DNA of 52,506 nucleotides from Treponema sp. (GTDB lineage Bacteria; Spirochaetota; Spirochaetia; Treponematales; Treponemataceae), in the NCBI GenBank assembly GCA_022510925.1, contig JAFLSO010000011.1, forward strand, positions 1 to 52,506, written 5' to 3'. This document shows positions 41,412-48,819 of the stretch, in pieces (positions within the stretch are counted from its first letter, which is position 1; the number at the start of each line of letters is the position of its first letter). The notes under the pieces are model-generated. The model did no database searches and was not told where the DNA came from. It worked only from the letters and a program-made list of their open reading frames with translations. A program made the translations under genes and the position numbers.

Positions 41412-42014
41412 TTATTTTAGGCGCTCTGCCAACTCTCCGGCGGTGGTAAAGTGAATGGCCCTTATCCCCATGCTTTCTGCCGCACGGCAATTAATCTCCT
41501 TGTCATCGATGAAAACGCAGTCCTCCGGCCGCGCGCCCTCTGCGGTCAGTATTATCCGCCAAAATTCAGGGTCGGGCTTTGAGACGCCCATGAAAATGGA
41601 TGCGTAGGTCTGGTCAAAGACAGCATAGTCCCCGCGCTCAAGGTGATTGAAATAATAACTGTCTATGGTGTTGGTTCCGCAGACAACGCGGTTACCGTTC
41701 CTGCGAAGAGATTTTACGAGCGCGCAGGTCTCCTCGTTTAGTGCGGGATGAAAAAGCCAGTGCCACCAGTCCGTCTTTACGGTGATTCCTGAGCGCTGTG
41801 AGAAAATACTCCAGAATTCCTTGGAGGAAATCTTTCCGTCACTGCACAGCGTAAGAAGATTGCGGCCGTCAGAGTTCTGCCCCGCATGCACGGACGGCTC
41901 ACATCCGCAGTAATGAAGGAATTCCTCATGGCTTATTCCCAGCACATCGGAAACCCGGCTCTCCGCCGCGGCATTAGTGCATACCACGCCGCCCATGTCA
42001 AAAATATAAAGCAT
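41412..42014 (-). CDS. HAD-family hydrolase (YihX-like)
   Basis: A 200-residue HAD phosphatase with the nucleophile motif FDMGGVV (residues 4-10; the first D is the nucleophile) and the late acidic motif VFIDDKEINCRAAESMG. The GV instead of the usual GT after DxG is the YihX-type pattern. Substrate unknown. It lies three bases after another HAD gene with GGAGG upstream of its start, so the two are in one operon. Confidence 0.86.
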   Translation of the reverse strand: MLYIFDMGGVVCTNAAAESRVSDVLGISHEEFLHYCGCEPSVHAGQNSDGRNLLTLCSDGKISSKEFWSIFSQRSGITVKTDWWHWLFHPALNEETCALVKSLRRNGNRVVCGTNTIDSYYFNHLERGDYAVFDQTYASIFMGVSKPDPEFWRIILTAEGARPEDCVFIDDKEINCRAAESMGIRAIHFTTAGELAERLK

Positions 42015-42017
42015 GCC

Positions 42018-42680
42018 TCATCTCCTCCGCTCCAGAATGTCTTTCAAATCCGAGAAATCCCTGAGTATGGCGGCGCACTGCCCCTCGTCCACGGAGCCGA
42101 ACCCATATGATGCCCATGCGAACGGAACGCACGCCTGTGCGCATGCGTCCGCGTCTCCCTGGGTGTCGCCTATGTAAAGCGGGAACGAAAGCTGAGCGCG
42201 CGCCTTAAGCATAAGAATATTCTCCGCCTTGCCCTTCCCAGTCCTTCCGTAGCACTCAAAATCTTTTATGTACGGCAGAAGCCCCGTCTTCTCAAGCATA
42301 AGCTCCACGTAACCGTTCTGACAGTTGCTGACCACATAAAAAGAATAATGCTCGGAAAGGGATGAGACGGTCTCCAGTACATTCGGATACGTTATATGCA
42401 GGCTGGAAGCCCTTAAGGCTATCTGCTCCTCGGTGCAGCATCTGGCAAGCAGTATCTCACGCTGCTGCGGCAAAAGATTCTGCCACAGGTCATCCGCTAT
42501 TACATTCATGGGCTTTCCGAATTCCCGCTGCAAATCCTGCGCCGTCACTTTCCGCGCGTCAAAGCCGCTCTCTTCCACCGCCTTGTTCCATGCCACTGCC
42601 ACAATGCCTGTGGTGTTCCAGATGGTGCCGTCTATGTCCAGAATGATTCCGTCATAGGGCCCGCATAATGTATCGTCCAT
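42018..42680 (-). CDS. HAD-family hydrolase (Gph/beta-phosphoglucomutase-like)
   Basis: A HAD hydrolase of 220 residues with DIDGTIWNT (nucleophile Asp and DxDGT pattern), a helical cap (about 20-100), YVVSNCQNG (Ser/Asn motif II) and the acidic motif YIGDTQGDADACAQA. I start it at the ATG 42678-42680, which lies seven bases after a TATAAT box; the frame extends upstream but that part is Cys- and Arg-rich and not family-like. Substrate unknown; the family includes phosphoglycolate phosphatase. Confidence 0.88.
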   Translation of the reverse strand: MDDTLCGPYDGIILDIDGTIWNTTGIVAVAWNKAVEESGFDARKVTAQDLQREFGKPMNVIADDLWQNLLPQQREILLARCCTEEQIALRASSLHITYPNVLETVSSLSEHYSFYVVSNCQNGYVELMLEKTGLLPYIKDFECYGRTGKGKAENILMLKARAQLSFPLYIGDTQGDADACAQACVPFAWASYGFGSVDEGQCAAILRDFSDLKDILERRR

Positions 42681-42686
42681 GAAAAG

Positions 42687-42715
42687 ATTATAGCCCAAAC
42701 CGGCGTAATGTGCAA
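42687..42715 (-). promoter_or_regulatory. Promoter giving a leaderless HAD-pair mRNA
   Basis: On the minus strand TTGCAC (42715-42710), 17-base spacer, TATAAT (42692-42687), then CTTTTC and the ATG at 42680. The bases before the ATG resemble those before the HAD gene at 11630 (TTTTC), and no ribosome binding site is visible. Confidence 0.65.
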
Positions 42716-42755
42716 AGAAAGTTTTGCGGAGCGCGGAGCAGCAAGTCGTGCGGAC

Positions 42756-42790
42756 AAAAAAAATCCCGCGGCAGCATTTGTGCCGCGGGA
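42756..42790 (-). terminator. Rho-independent terminator of the GH43 lipoprotein gene
   Basis: On the minus strand a perfect 10-base stem (TCCCGCGGCA, its complement 7 bases on), followed by eight T (A run at 42756-42763). It begins 16 bases after the stop codon of the GH43 lipoprotein gene. Confidence 0.92.
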
Positions 42791-42805
42791 CAGTTTCCCA
42801 CAAGG

Positions 42806-45406
42806 CTAATTCGCGCCTTTAGATATTGTAAGGTTCGTTATGTTCATGCCGGCCTCGTTGAACGTGACCTCACCGGCTTTTAGGCCCGTTATGTAGTAGC
42901 CCACGAATTCTTGCATGCCACCACTCAGCGCGGAACTTGAATATGTTACCCAAGTTTTTCCGTCCAAATAGAATGTTACGGTGTTGCTTGTGAACACAAT
43001 CTTTATGGTGTGCGTGCCGCCAAAAGCGCTGTTAAATGCAAGACCGCTGCCCAGGGATGCACCTGCCGCAGTCGGATAGGAGTTTTTGCCTGTAAGCTTA
43101 CTGCCAGAAATAACATTATTCCACGGGTCCAAGTTCGGAATAGTTACATAGCAGCCTTTGTAAGAAAGAATTTTGGCGCCCCAGTCATCTGTGTTGCTTG
43201 GCAAAGTCGCTTTGAATGAAACTGTGAAGCCTTCTTCCGCATTCACATCAAACGCTGGGATAGCCGCGCCTTTTGTGTCTTCATCTGCACGGAACGAAAG
43301 CGTGTTTCCGTCAGAAGAAGTTGTCCACGGTGACGGTGCCCTCATATTTCCCCAGAAAAATTCCCCGGCCTCCTTCTCCTTCGCATCGCTGTCGGAGCAG
43401 AGCGTGGTGAATGTAATGGTGCGGCGGTCTCCGTTCTTTCTGGCCCAGTCCACGGCGTGGAGCACGTAGCCTTTAAATGTGCCAAGGTCAGAATTACTGG
43501 TATCTTTCAATGCTATGTTCACACTATAGCCATCAGTACCAAGTTCCCACTCACCTCTGTAAGCGCCTGTGATATTGCCATTCACATCCAGTATCATCTC
43601 TTTACTTTCGGTGGGAACGGCGTCCTGCTTATTAACCTTTGCACTTACTCCGCTTGCGCCGTAAATCCCCAGTGAGTTAACAGACGCCGTGTCGGTTCCG
43701 CGCACGGTGAGTATCGTGTCATACGTGCCGGCTATGTCCTCCATAGTAAGTTTAGAGAGTGATTCTTTTCCATCTTTGGTTAGGCCGGTGTAATCATTAT
43801 AATACTCGTTCTGATTCAGTACAGGCCATCCGTCAGCGTTGAAGAACATCTGGTGACATTGCAAGTAGAAGTAGTATCCTTCCTGAAAATTGGTGCGCGC
43901 GTGGTTAGCAAAAATAATCTCGCCGTCTTTATTGCGCCACACGGAAAGGCCGCCCTGACTGCGGAAGCTGTACTCGTCTTTTAGGACGTGGGAGCCGATT
44001 ATCTTGCTGCCTATGGCGTGATAGTTTGCCGCATTAGATGACGTAAGCACCATGTTCTGACCGCCGGCATCCAAATACGGGCCCTCTATCTTAGAACTTC
44101 TGCCAAGCGTACAGCGGTACTCGTAATCCAGACCGCCGCAGCTTGTAATCAAATAGTAATAGTTCGTATCGCTGTTATAGAACAACTGCGCTCCCTCGTA
44201 ACCCGCGCCGTAGCCGCCCGCTATGCGCTCGCCAAGGCATGCGTAATTCCCTTTCGTAAAGTCGCTCCATGTGCTGGCTTTGTCCAGCGGAATGTCCATT
44301 GGGTCACCAGTCTTGTAGGTCACGCCGTCTATGGTAATCTGGTCTATGTTGTGGCCAGCGGTGTCATTATACACGGGCTTCAGAGAAACGCTGTCCACAT
44401 ACGCGAGCGCAATGCCGCTCAGCCACGAACCGTAGATAATCGCATAGCACGTGTTCGAGCCGATTTTGTACTCCATGATTTTTCCCGTCGCCACATCGTA
44501 CACGAATTCCGGGTCTATGCATCCGAATCTCCCGTTATTAGCGTCAGTGTAGTCTGGATTCGGGATTTTATTTCCGTCAAGCGTGGACTGCTCCGCGCGA
44601 GCAGATGAGCCGACCGCATTATAGCGCACAAGAAAATTCTGCTTATATGTTACGTCTAAATACTCAAGCGTGGATTTTATGGAGAGTATGTCAGCATCGT
44701 TACCGTAAGTGTCAGAGCCAGAAGTATAGTTGGAGATGAAACTTGCGGGATAGAACGGGCCGGTGGGCTTGGATGCGATTGCAAGGCAGATTGAGGAGGC
44801 CCATTTTGTCCCGCCACCGGAAAGTCCCACATCTGCGTTAACGCCGTGATACATATAGTACAGCCCGTTCTGCTTTATGACGGTGGGCGCCCATGTATAC
44901 GCCGTGTAGGAGGATTTGTTCTGCTTAGTCTCATTGCTGGACGCCTTGAAGCCTTCCCAGGCCAGAAAATCCTCATCCCAATAGGCGTTAAGCGCTGACT
45001 GTTTCCAGCCTGTCCAGCTAACAAGGTCCTTGGAGGAGCGTACATGAAGACCCACGTAGCCTATGTTTCCGCAACTGGCATCCGTGGCATACACATAGTA
45101 AGTGCCGTCATCGTCCTGAAAAAGCTTGGGGTCGTGGCAGTTTACGGCGTTCCAACCAGTCTGGCTTTTAGCCGCATCCGCCTTGCCGTTAGAATATTTG
45201 TTCTTAACATACTCCATTCCAGTAAGTATGGAAGAACTTGCCGCACTGTCTTTTTGGGAAGAACCAATACTATTCCCGCCAGCGTTACCCCCTCCAGAGC
45301 CATCCTCTCCGTCTGTGCCGTTAGGGCAGCCGGAAAAAATCAGAGCTAGGGAAAGCGCCGCGCAAATCCATACCCCCCCCCGTAAACTCAAATGCGAAAG
45401 TTTCAT
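42806..45406 (-). CDS. GH43-family arabinan-degrading lipoprotein, possibly phase-variable
   Basis: A surface-anchored 866-residue enzyme. A signal peptide ends in the lipobox IFSGC (Cys 27). A GH43 five-bladed propeller (about 70-540) starts with NCHDPKLFQDDDGTYYVYAT and contains CIDPEFVYD and GYEGAQLFYN, the acid and base region of endo-arabinanases. A lipocalin-like domain (about 550-680) and a C-terminal LamG-like carbohydrate-binding sandwich (about 690-866) follow. In the family it cuts alpha-1,5-arabinan outside the cell. Codons 9-12 lie in a run of nine G; changing it would shift the frame before the lipobox. AAGGAGGT lies upstream of the ATG. Confidence 0.88.
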   Translation of the reverse strand: MKLSHLSLRGGVWICAALSLALIFSGCPNGTDGEDGSGGGNAGGNSIGSSQKDSAASSSILTGMEYVKNKYSNGKADAAKSQTGWNAVNCHDPKLFQDDDGTYYVYATDASCGNIGYVGLHVRSSKDLVSWTGWKQSALNAYWDEDFLAWEGFKASSNETKQNKSSYTAYTWAPTVIKQNGLYYMYHGVNADVGLSGGGTKWASSICLAIASKPTGPFYPASFISNYTSGSDTYGNDADILSIKSTLEYLDVTYKQNFLVRYNAVGSSARAEQSTLDGNKIPNPDYTDANNGRFGCIDPEFVYDVATGKIMEYKIGSNTCYAIIYGSWLSGIALAYVDSVSLKPVYNDTAGHNIDQITIDGVTYKTGDPMDIPLDKASTWSDFTKGNYACLGERIAGGYGAGYEGAQLFYNSDTNYYYLITSCGGLDYEYRCTLGRSSKIEGPYLDAGGQNMVLTSSNAANYHAIGSKIIGSHVLKDEYSFRSQGGLSVWRNKDGEIIFANHARTNFQEGYYFYLQCHQMFFNADGWPVLNQNEYYNDYTGLTKDGKESLSKLTMEDIAGTYDTILTVRGTDTASVNSLGIYGASGVSAKVNKQDAVPTESKEMILDVNGNITGAYRGEWELGTDGYSVNIALKDTSNSDLGTFKGYVLHAVDWARKNGDRRTITFTTLCSDSDAKEKEAGEFFWGNMRAPSPWTTSSDGNTLSFRADEDTKGAAIPAFDVNAEEGFTVSFKATLPSNTDDWGAKILSYKGCYVTIPNLDPWNNVISGSKLTGKNSYPTAAGASLGSGLAFNSAFGGTHTIKIVFTSNTVTFYLDGKTWVTYSSSALSGGMQEFVGYYITGLKAGEVTFNEAGMNITNLTISKGAN
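45373..45381 (-). repeat. G9 tract in the GH43 lipoprotein signal peptide
   Basis: Nine C on the plus strand (45373-45381), that is nine G in the coding strand, spanning codons 9-12 of the lipoprotein gene and encoding Arg-Gly-Gly-Val. With nine G the frame is open; eight or ten would end translation early. Confidence 0.85.
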
Positions 45407-45457
45407 GCCAGACCTCCTTAGGAACTTTCATTAAAGCCTTTGCCTGTTATTTACTTC

Positions 45458-45486
45458 ATTCTATGTGCAATTTTTTAGGAAAGCAA
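45458..45486 (-). promoter_or_regulatory. Promoter of the GH43 lipoprotein gene
   Basis: On the minus strand TTGCTT (45486-45481), 17-base spacer, TAGAAT (45463-45458). The mRNA would have a leader of about 45-50 bases with AAGGAGGT. The preceding region to 45642 holds no gene. Confidence 0.58.
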
Positions 45487-45642
45487 GTTAAAAGAGGTGC
45501 GGGAAATCTGTCGCATGCCCGCTCAGATTTATATCAACATTCTTTGATAATCACAGGGTTTGATGAGGAGAGCCCGCGCCCACTGCGGCCATATTCCGGG
45601 AAGATTAGTGCCTGCCCAGGAAAGTCCGCGCGGGCGCGATGC

Positions 45643-46590
45643 CTACTGGAAAACAGGATAACCGTTTGAGTCGTAGCGTATCCGCTTAACCCATGTGTGG
45701 CGGTTGGGGTCGTAGAGGGCAAAGTTCAGGTCCACCTCCGCGTACGGGCGCGCGTGGTAGATAAGGTAGTCCTGAGTGCCGTCACGGTTCGTGGTGAAGC
45801 TGTTATGGCCCGGACCGTATATCCCCGCCTTCTCGTCCGTGACAAATACCGGCTTCTCAAGCTTTTTCCAGCTGGTGGCCTTGGTCAGGTCCGCCCCGTC
45901 CTCCGCGACCAGCATTCCCATGCAGTAAGTGGCGTCCGTGGCGCTGGCGCTGTAAGTAAGGAAAATTTTTCCGTTGCGCTGCAATACCGCCGGGCCCTCG
46001 TTCACTTTAAATCCACGGCATTCCCAGTCATACTCCGGCACGGTAATCATTGTCTGCGGAAGCTTAAGCGTGTAGGGCGTTATCATCTCCGCTATGTACA
46101 GCGCGGAATTCTCAGTGCGCTCCTTCCGTTTCTGCGCCCACACCGCGTAATGCTTCCCGTGATTCTCAAACACGGTGCAGTCCAGGGAGAAGCTGTCCCA
46201 CTCGGGAATCAGGAGGCCTTTCTCCTTCCATTCCCCGGTGAACGGATCAGGGCTGTCATTCTCCAGGACCCACATGCGTATGTACCACGGATCCTCCGCC
46301 TGGCCCGCGGCAAAGTAGATGAACCATTTTCCGTTTATGTAATGCAGCTCCGGCGCCCAGATATGCCAGCTCATGGGACCTGCCGCGTGCTTCCTCCATA
46401 CGGTAAGCGGCTGCGCGTCGGCCAGACCTTTGACGCTCCATGCACGCCGAATCTCTATGCGGTCGTACTCAGGAACACTGGCAGTAAAATAATAATAGCC
46501 GTCCTTGTGATAGTAAACGTACGGGTCCGCGCGCTGAGGAATCAGGGGCTGCCTCTCATCCGCCTCTGTAATGTCCGTTATGTTCGGCAT
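45643..46590 (-). CDS. GH43-family glycosidase, cytoplasmic, arabinofuranosidase-like
   Basis: About 315 residues without a signal peptide, so it is probably cytoplasmic. The propeller starts with RADPYVYYHKDGYYYFTASV, the catalytic Asp being in ADPYV, and continues with DCTVFENHGKHYAVWAQK, NEGPAVLQRNGKIFLTYSAS and YGPGHNSFTTN, typical of exo-acting GH43 arabinofuranosidases and exo-arabinanases. It may cut short arabino-oligosaccharides taken up after the lipoprotein has acted. I start it at 46588-46590 because AAGGAG lies 8 bases upstream; the longer frame to 46650 has no such site. Confidence 0.88.
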   Translation of the reverse strand: MPNITDITEADERQPLIPQRADPYVYYHKDGYYYFTASVPEYDRIEIRRAWSVKGLADAQPLTVWRKHAAGPMSWHIWAPELHYINGKWFIYFAAGQAEDPWYIRMWVLENDSPDPFTGEWKEKGLLIPEWDSFSLDCTVFENHGKHYAVWAQKRKERTENSALYIAEMITPYTLKLPQTMITVPEYDWECRGFKVNEGPAVLQRNGKIFLTYSASATDATYCMGMLVAEDGADLTKATSWKKLEKPVFVTDEKAGIYGPGHNSFTTNRDGTQDYLIYHARPYAEVDLNFALYDPNRHTWVKRIRYDSNGYPVFQ

Positions 46591-46648
46591 AAATGTCTCC
46601 TTAAAACTTTCTGATTGCCCAGTCTGCTGCCAGATAAGTTCCGTGAAC

Positions 46649-46676
46649 ATTATACAGCAGATCGGGCAAATTGCAA
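46649..46676 (-). promoter_or_regulatory. Promoter of the cytoplasmic GH43 gene
   Basis: On the minus strand TTGCAA (46676-46671), 16-base spacer, perfect TATAAT (46654-46649). The leader is about 52 bases and holds AAGGAG. Confidence 0.72.
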
Positions 46677-46705
46677 GCGGATTTTAACGGCGGTTCCGTA
46701 AAGAC

Positions 46706-46757
46706 GGCGGGCCGCCCGCGGCGCATGGAAATCCCCGCGCCCTCAGGACGGCCCGCC
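46706..46757 (-). terminator. GC-rich hairpin after the Amt-PII gene, possible terminator
   Basis: A perfect 9-base stem (GGCGGGCCG at 46706-46714 with CGGCCCGCC at 46749-46757), enclosing further GC pairs. It starts 22 bases after the amt stop. The T run that follows on the minus strand is only three, so its strength as a terminator is uncertain. Confidence 0.5.
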
Positions 46758-46778
46758 CCGCAATCACGCCCAGTACCT

Positions 46779-48560
46779 CTACTCAGAATCCTGCAGCGCG
46801 TCGTAGCCGGACTCCCCGGTGCGCACTTTAACCACAGAATCCACAGGATAGACGAATATCTTTCCGTCACCTATGTGGCCCGTGTAAAGGGCTTTCTTCG
46901 CAGCCTCCACCACAGTGTCCACCGGCACCTTTGACACCACCACCTCCACTTTTATTTTCGGAAGCAGGTTTATCGTGACAGGAACACCGCGGTAATACTC
47001 GCTCTTGCCTTTCTGCATTCCGCAGCCCATAACGTTAGACACCGTCATGCCGCTTATGCCCACGGCGTTCAGGGCGTTCTTAAGCGCCTCAAATTTATTC
47101 TGCCGCGTGATTATGACCACTTTGTGCATGCTGGAATTCAGCGTGGCGGGCTTTGTGGCGGGAACCGGCGAGCCTCCTGCGACTCCGTTTCCTCCCGGAA
47201 TGTCCACTCCGAATTCCCTGGCCTCGGCTATCTCCTCCTCGCTGTAGCTTATGGAGAATCCCGCGTAGCTTGAGTCCAGTCCGTGCTCCAGCTTGTCAAG
47301 CCCTATGATTTCCTCCTCTTTTGTAACGCGAAGGCCCAGCGTCTTCTTTATGATAAGGAACACTATGGTTATGGTGACCACGGTCCAGCAGATGGTTATT
47401 CCCATGCCGCCCAGCTGCTTAAGGAGCTGGCTGAATCCGCCGCCGTAAAAAACGCCCTCCGTGATTCCTGCAAGCTCAAATCCCGGAGCGCTCTCAGTGG
47501 CGAAAAGTCCCACCGCCAGGGTTCCCCATATTCCGTTAAGGCCGTGAACCGCCACCGCGCCCACAGGGTCGTCTATGTGCAGCTTGTAATCCAGCAGCCA
47601 CACTCCCAGCACCACCAGGAATCCCGCCACCAGTCCGATTATGGCCGCGCCCGCGCAGTCCGTAACGTCGCACGGAGCCGTTATCGCCACAAGACCCGCC
47701 AGAGAGGCGTTAAGGCACATGGACACATCGGGCTTACCATATTTAATCCATGTAAAGACCATTGTGGTGAACGTGGCCACCGCAGGAGCCACCGTGGTGG
47801 TAAGGAAAATGGAGCCTAATGTGGGAACATCCGTGGCGGCGGCGCCGTTAAAGCCGTACCAACCCAGCCAGAGGATGAACACGCCCAGAGCGCCTATGGT
47901 TATGTTATGCCCGGGGAAAGCGTTCACTTTAGTGACCTTGCCGTTTGCGTCACGGTTGAATTTCCCGATGCGCGGACCCTCCATCCACGCGCCTATCAAA
48001 GCGCAGATGCCGCCCACCATGTGTATGCAGTTGGAGCCCGCGTAGTCATGGAATCCCCACTGCGCCAGAAAACCGCCTCCCCATACCCAGTGCGCCTCTA
48101 TGGGATAAATCACCGCGCTTATTATGGCGCTGTACAGACAGTACGAGCTGAATTTAGTCCGCTCCGCCATCGCGCCCGAGACTATCGTGGCCGTGGTGGC
48201 GCAGAACACCAGGTTGAACACAAAGTTAGAGAAATCAAAGGTAGCATACTGGCTGAACACGGAGAAATTCGGCTTACCTATGACGCTCCATATTCCGCGG
48301 CTCACATCCCCCGTAACAGGATCCGTGTAGCTGAGCATAAAGCTCGCGCCTATAAGAAACCACATAATCGTTCCGATACAGAAATCCATCAAATTTTTCA
48401 TAATGATGTTGCAGGCATTTTTTGCTCTCGTAAAACCGGTCTCCACCATGGCGAATCCCGCCTGCATCCAGAACACCAGCGCGGCTCCCGCAAGAAACCA
48501 CACGCTCCAGACGCTGCCTTCCAGCTCAGCAATCTGAGAGGCAATTTGTGTAACGTCCAT
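46779..48560 (-). CDS. amt: Ammonium transporter fused to a PII signalling domain
   Basis: About 593 residues. The Amt part (about 1-430) has eleven membrane helices, with FWMQAGFAMVETGFTRAKN at the start, and FNGAAATD and HGLNGIWGTLAVGLF later, and takes up ammonium. The C-terminal 114 residues (from about 480, KVVIITRQNKFEALKNAL, then GHIGDGKIFVYPVDSVVKVRTGE) are a PII protein, which in other bacteria binds ATP, ADP and 2-oxoglutarate and plugs the transporter. The T-loop lacks Tyr51, the site of uridylylation (RGVPV here in place of RGAEY; V528 at the Tyr position). A linker of about 50 residues joins the two. The start at 48558-48560 has AAGGAG 6 bases upstream. A terminator-like hairpin lies in the leader. 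Confidence 0.95.
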   Translation of the reverse strand: MDVTQIASQIAELEGSVWSVWFLAGAALVFWMQAGFAMVETGFTRAKNACNIIMKNLMDFCIGTIMWFLIGASFMLSYTDPVTGDVSRGIWSVIGKPNFSVFSQYATFDFSNFVFNLVFCATTATIVSGAMAERTKFSSYCLYSAIISAVIYPIEAHWVWGGGFLAQWGFHDYAGSNCIHMVGGICALIGAWMEGPRIGKFNRDANGKVTKVNAFPGHNITIGALGVFILWLGWYGFNGAAATDVPTLGSIFLTTTVAPAVATFTTMVFTWIKYGKPDVSMCLNASLAGLVAITAPCDVTDCAGAAIIGLVAGFLVVLGVWLLDYKLHIDDPVGAVAVHGLNGIWGTLAVGLFATESAPGFELAGITEGVFYGGGFSQLLKQLGGMGITICWTVVTITIVFLIIKKTLGLRVTKEEEIIGLDKLEHGLDSSYAGFSISYSEEEIAEAREFGVDIPGGNGVAGGSPVPATKPATLNSSMHKVVIITRQNKFEALKNALNAVGISGMTVSNVMGCGMQKGKSEYYRGVPVTINLLPKIKVEVVVSKVPVDTVVEAAKKALYTGHIGDGKIFVYPVDSVVKVRTGESGYDALQDSE

Positions 48561-48589
48561 ACTAACTCCTTGCAATATAAAACTGCATT

Positions 48590-48648
48590 AAAAAATAAAA
48601 AGCGCGCATGCTTTAAAGGAGCGTCAACTCCTAAAAAACATGCACGCC
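48590..48648 (-). promoter_or_regulatory. Terminator-like leader hairpin of the amt gene (putative attenuator)
   Basis: On the minus strand GCGTGCATG (48647-48639), TTTTTT, an inner AGGAG/CTCCT hairpin (48632-48617), then CATGCGCGC (48610-48602), followed by TTTTTATTTTTT (48601-48590). The stem is nine pairs with one GU. The U-rich tail is 29 bases before the ATG. The same layout and the same tail occur before glnA. Confidence 0.7.
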
Positions 48649-48675
48649 ATTGTGCAAAAAATAAATTCTCTGTAA

Positions 48676-48693
48676 AAACCTAACGTCAGGTTT
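48676..48693 (-). terminator. Weak hairpin after the glnA gene, possible terminator
   Basis: On the minus strand a six-base stem AAACCT/AGGTTT with a 6-base loop and five T after it. It sits about 130 bases after the glnA stop, so termination is not certain. The 120 bases between it and glnA are GC-rich and contain a near direct repeat (CGGCGT, then CGGGGT, repeated) but no gene. Confidence 0.4.
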
Positions 48694-48819
48694 ATTTGAA
48701 CGGCGTCCTCGGGGTAACGGCGTTCCGGGGTTCGCTCACGCTCATTGCGCCGCTCGCCGCGCTCGCTCCGCAACCGCTTTGCGGCCCCTGCATGCCGGCC
48801 TCATGCCGTTCTTAAACCG

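Noticed and set aside
42681-42803. N-terminal extension of the second HAD protein to 42803
   Set aside because: The extra 41 residues are Cys- and Arg-rich, run through the terminator of the neighbouring gene and the promoter of this gene, and do not belong to the family.
48700-48810. GC-rich, partly repetitive intergenic DNA before the amt leader as a mobile repeat element
   Set aside because: It shares only short words (GCTTTGCGG) with the stretch near 51770. That is too little to claim a repeat family.
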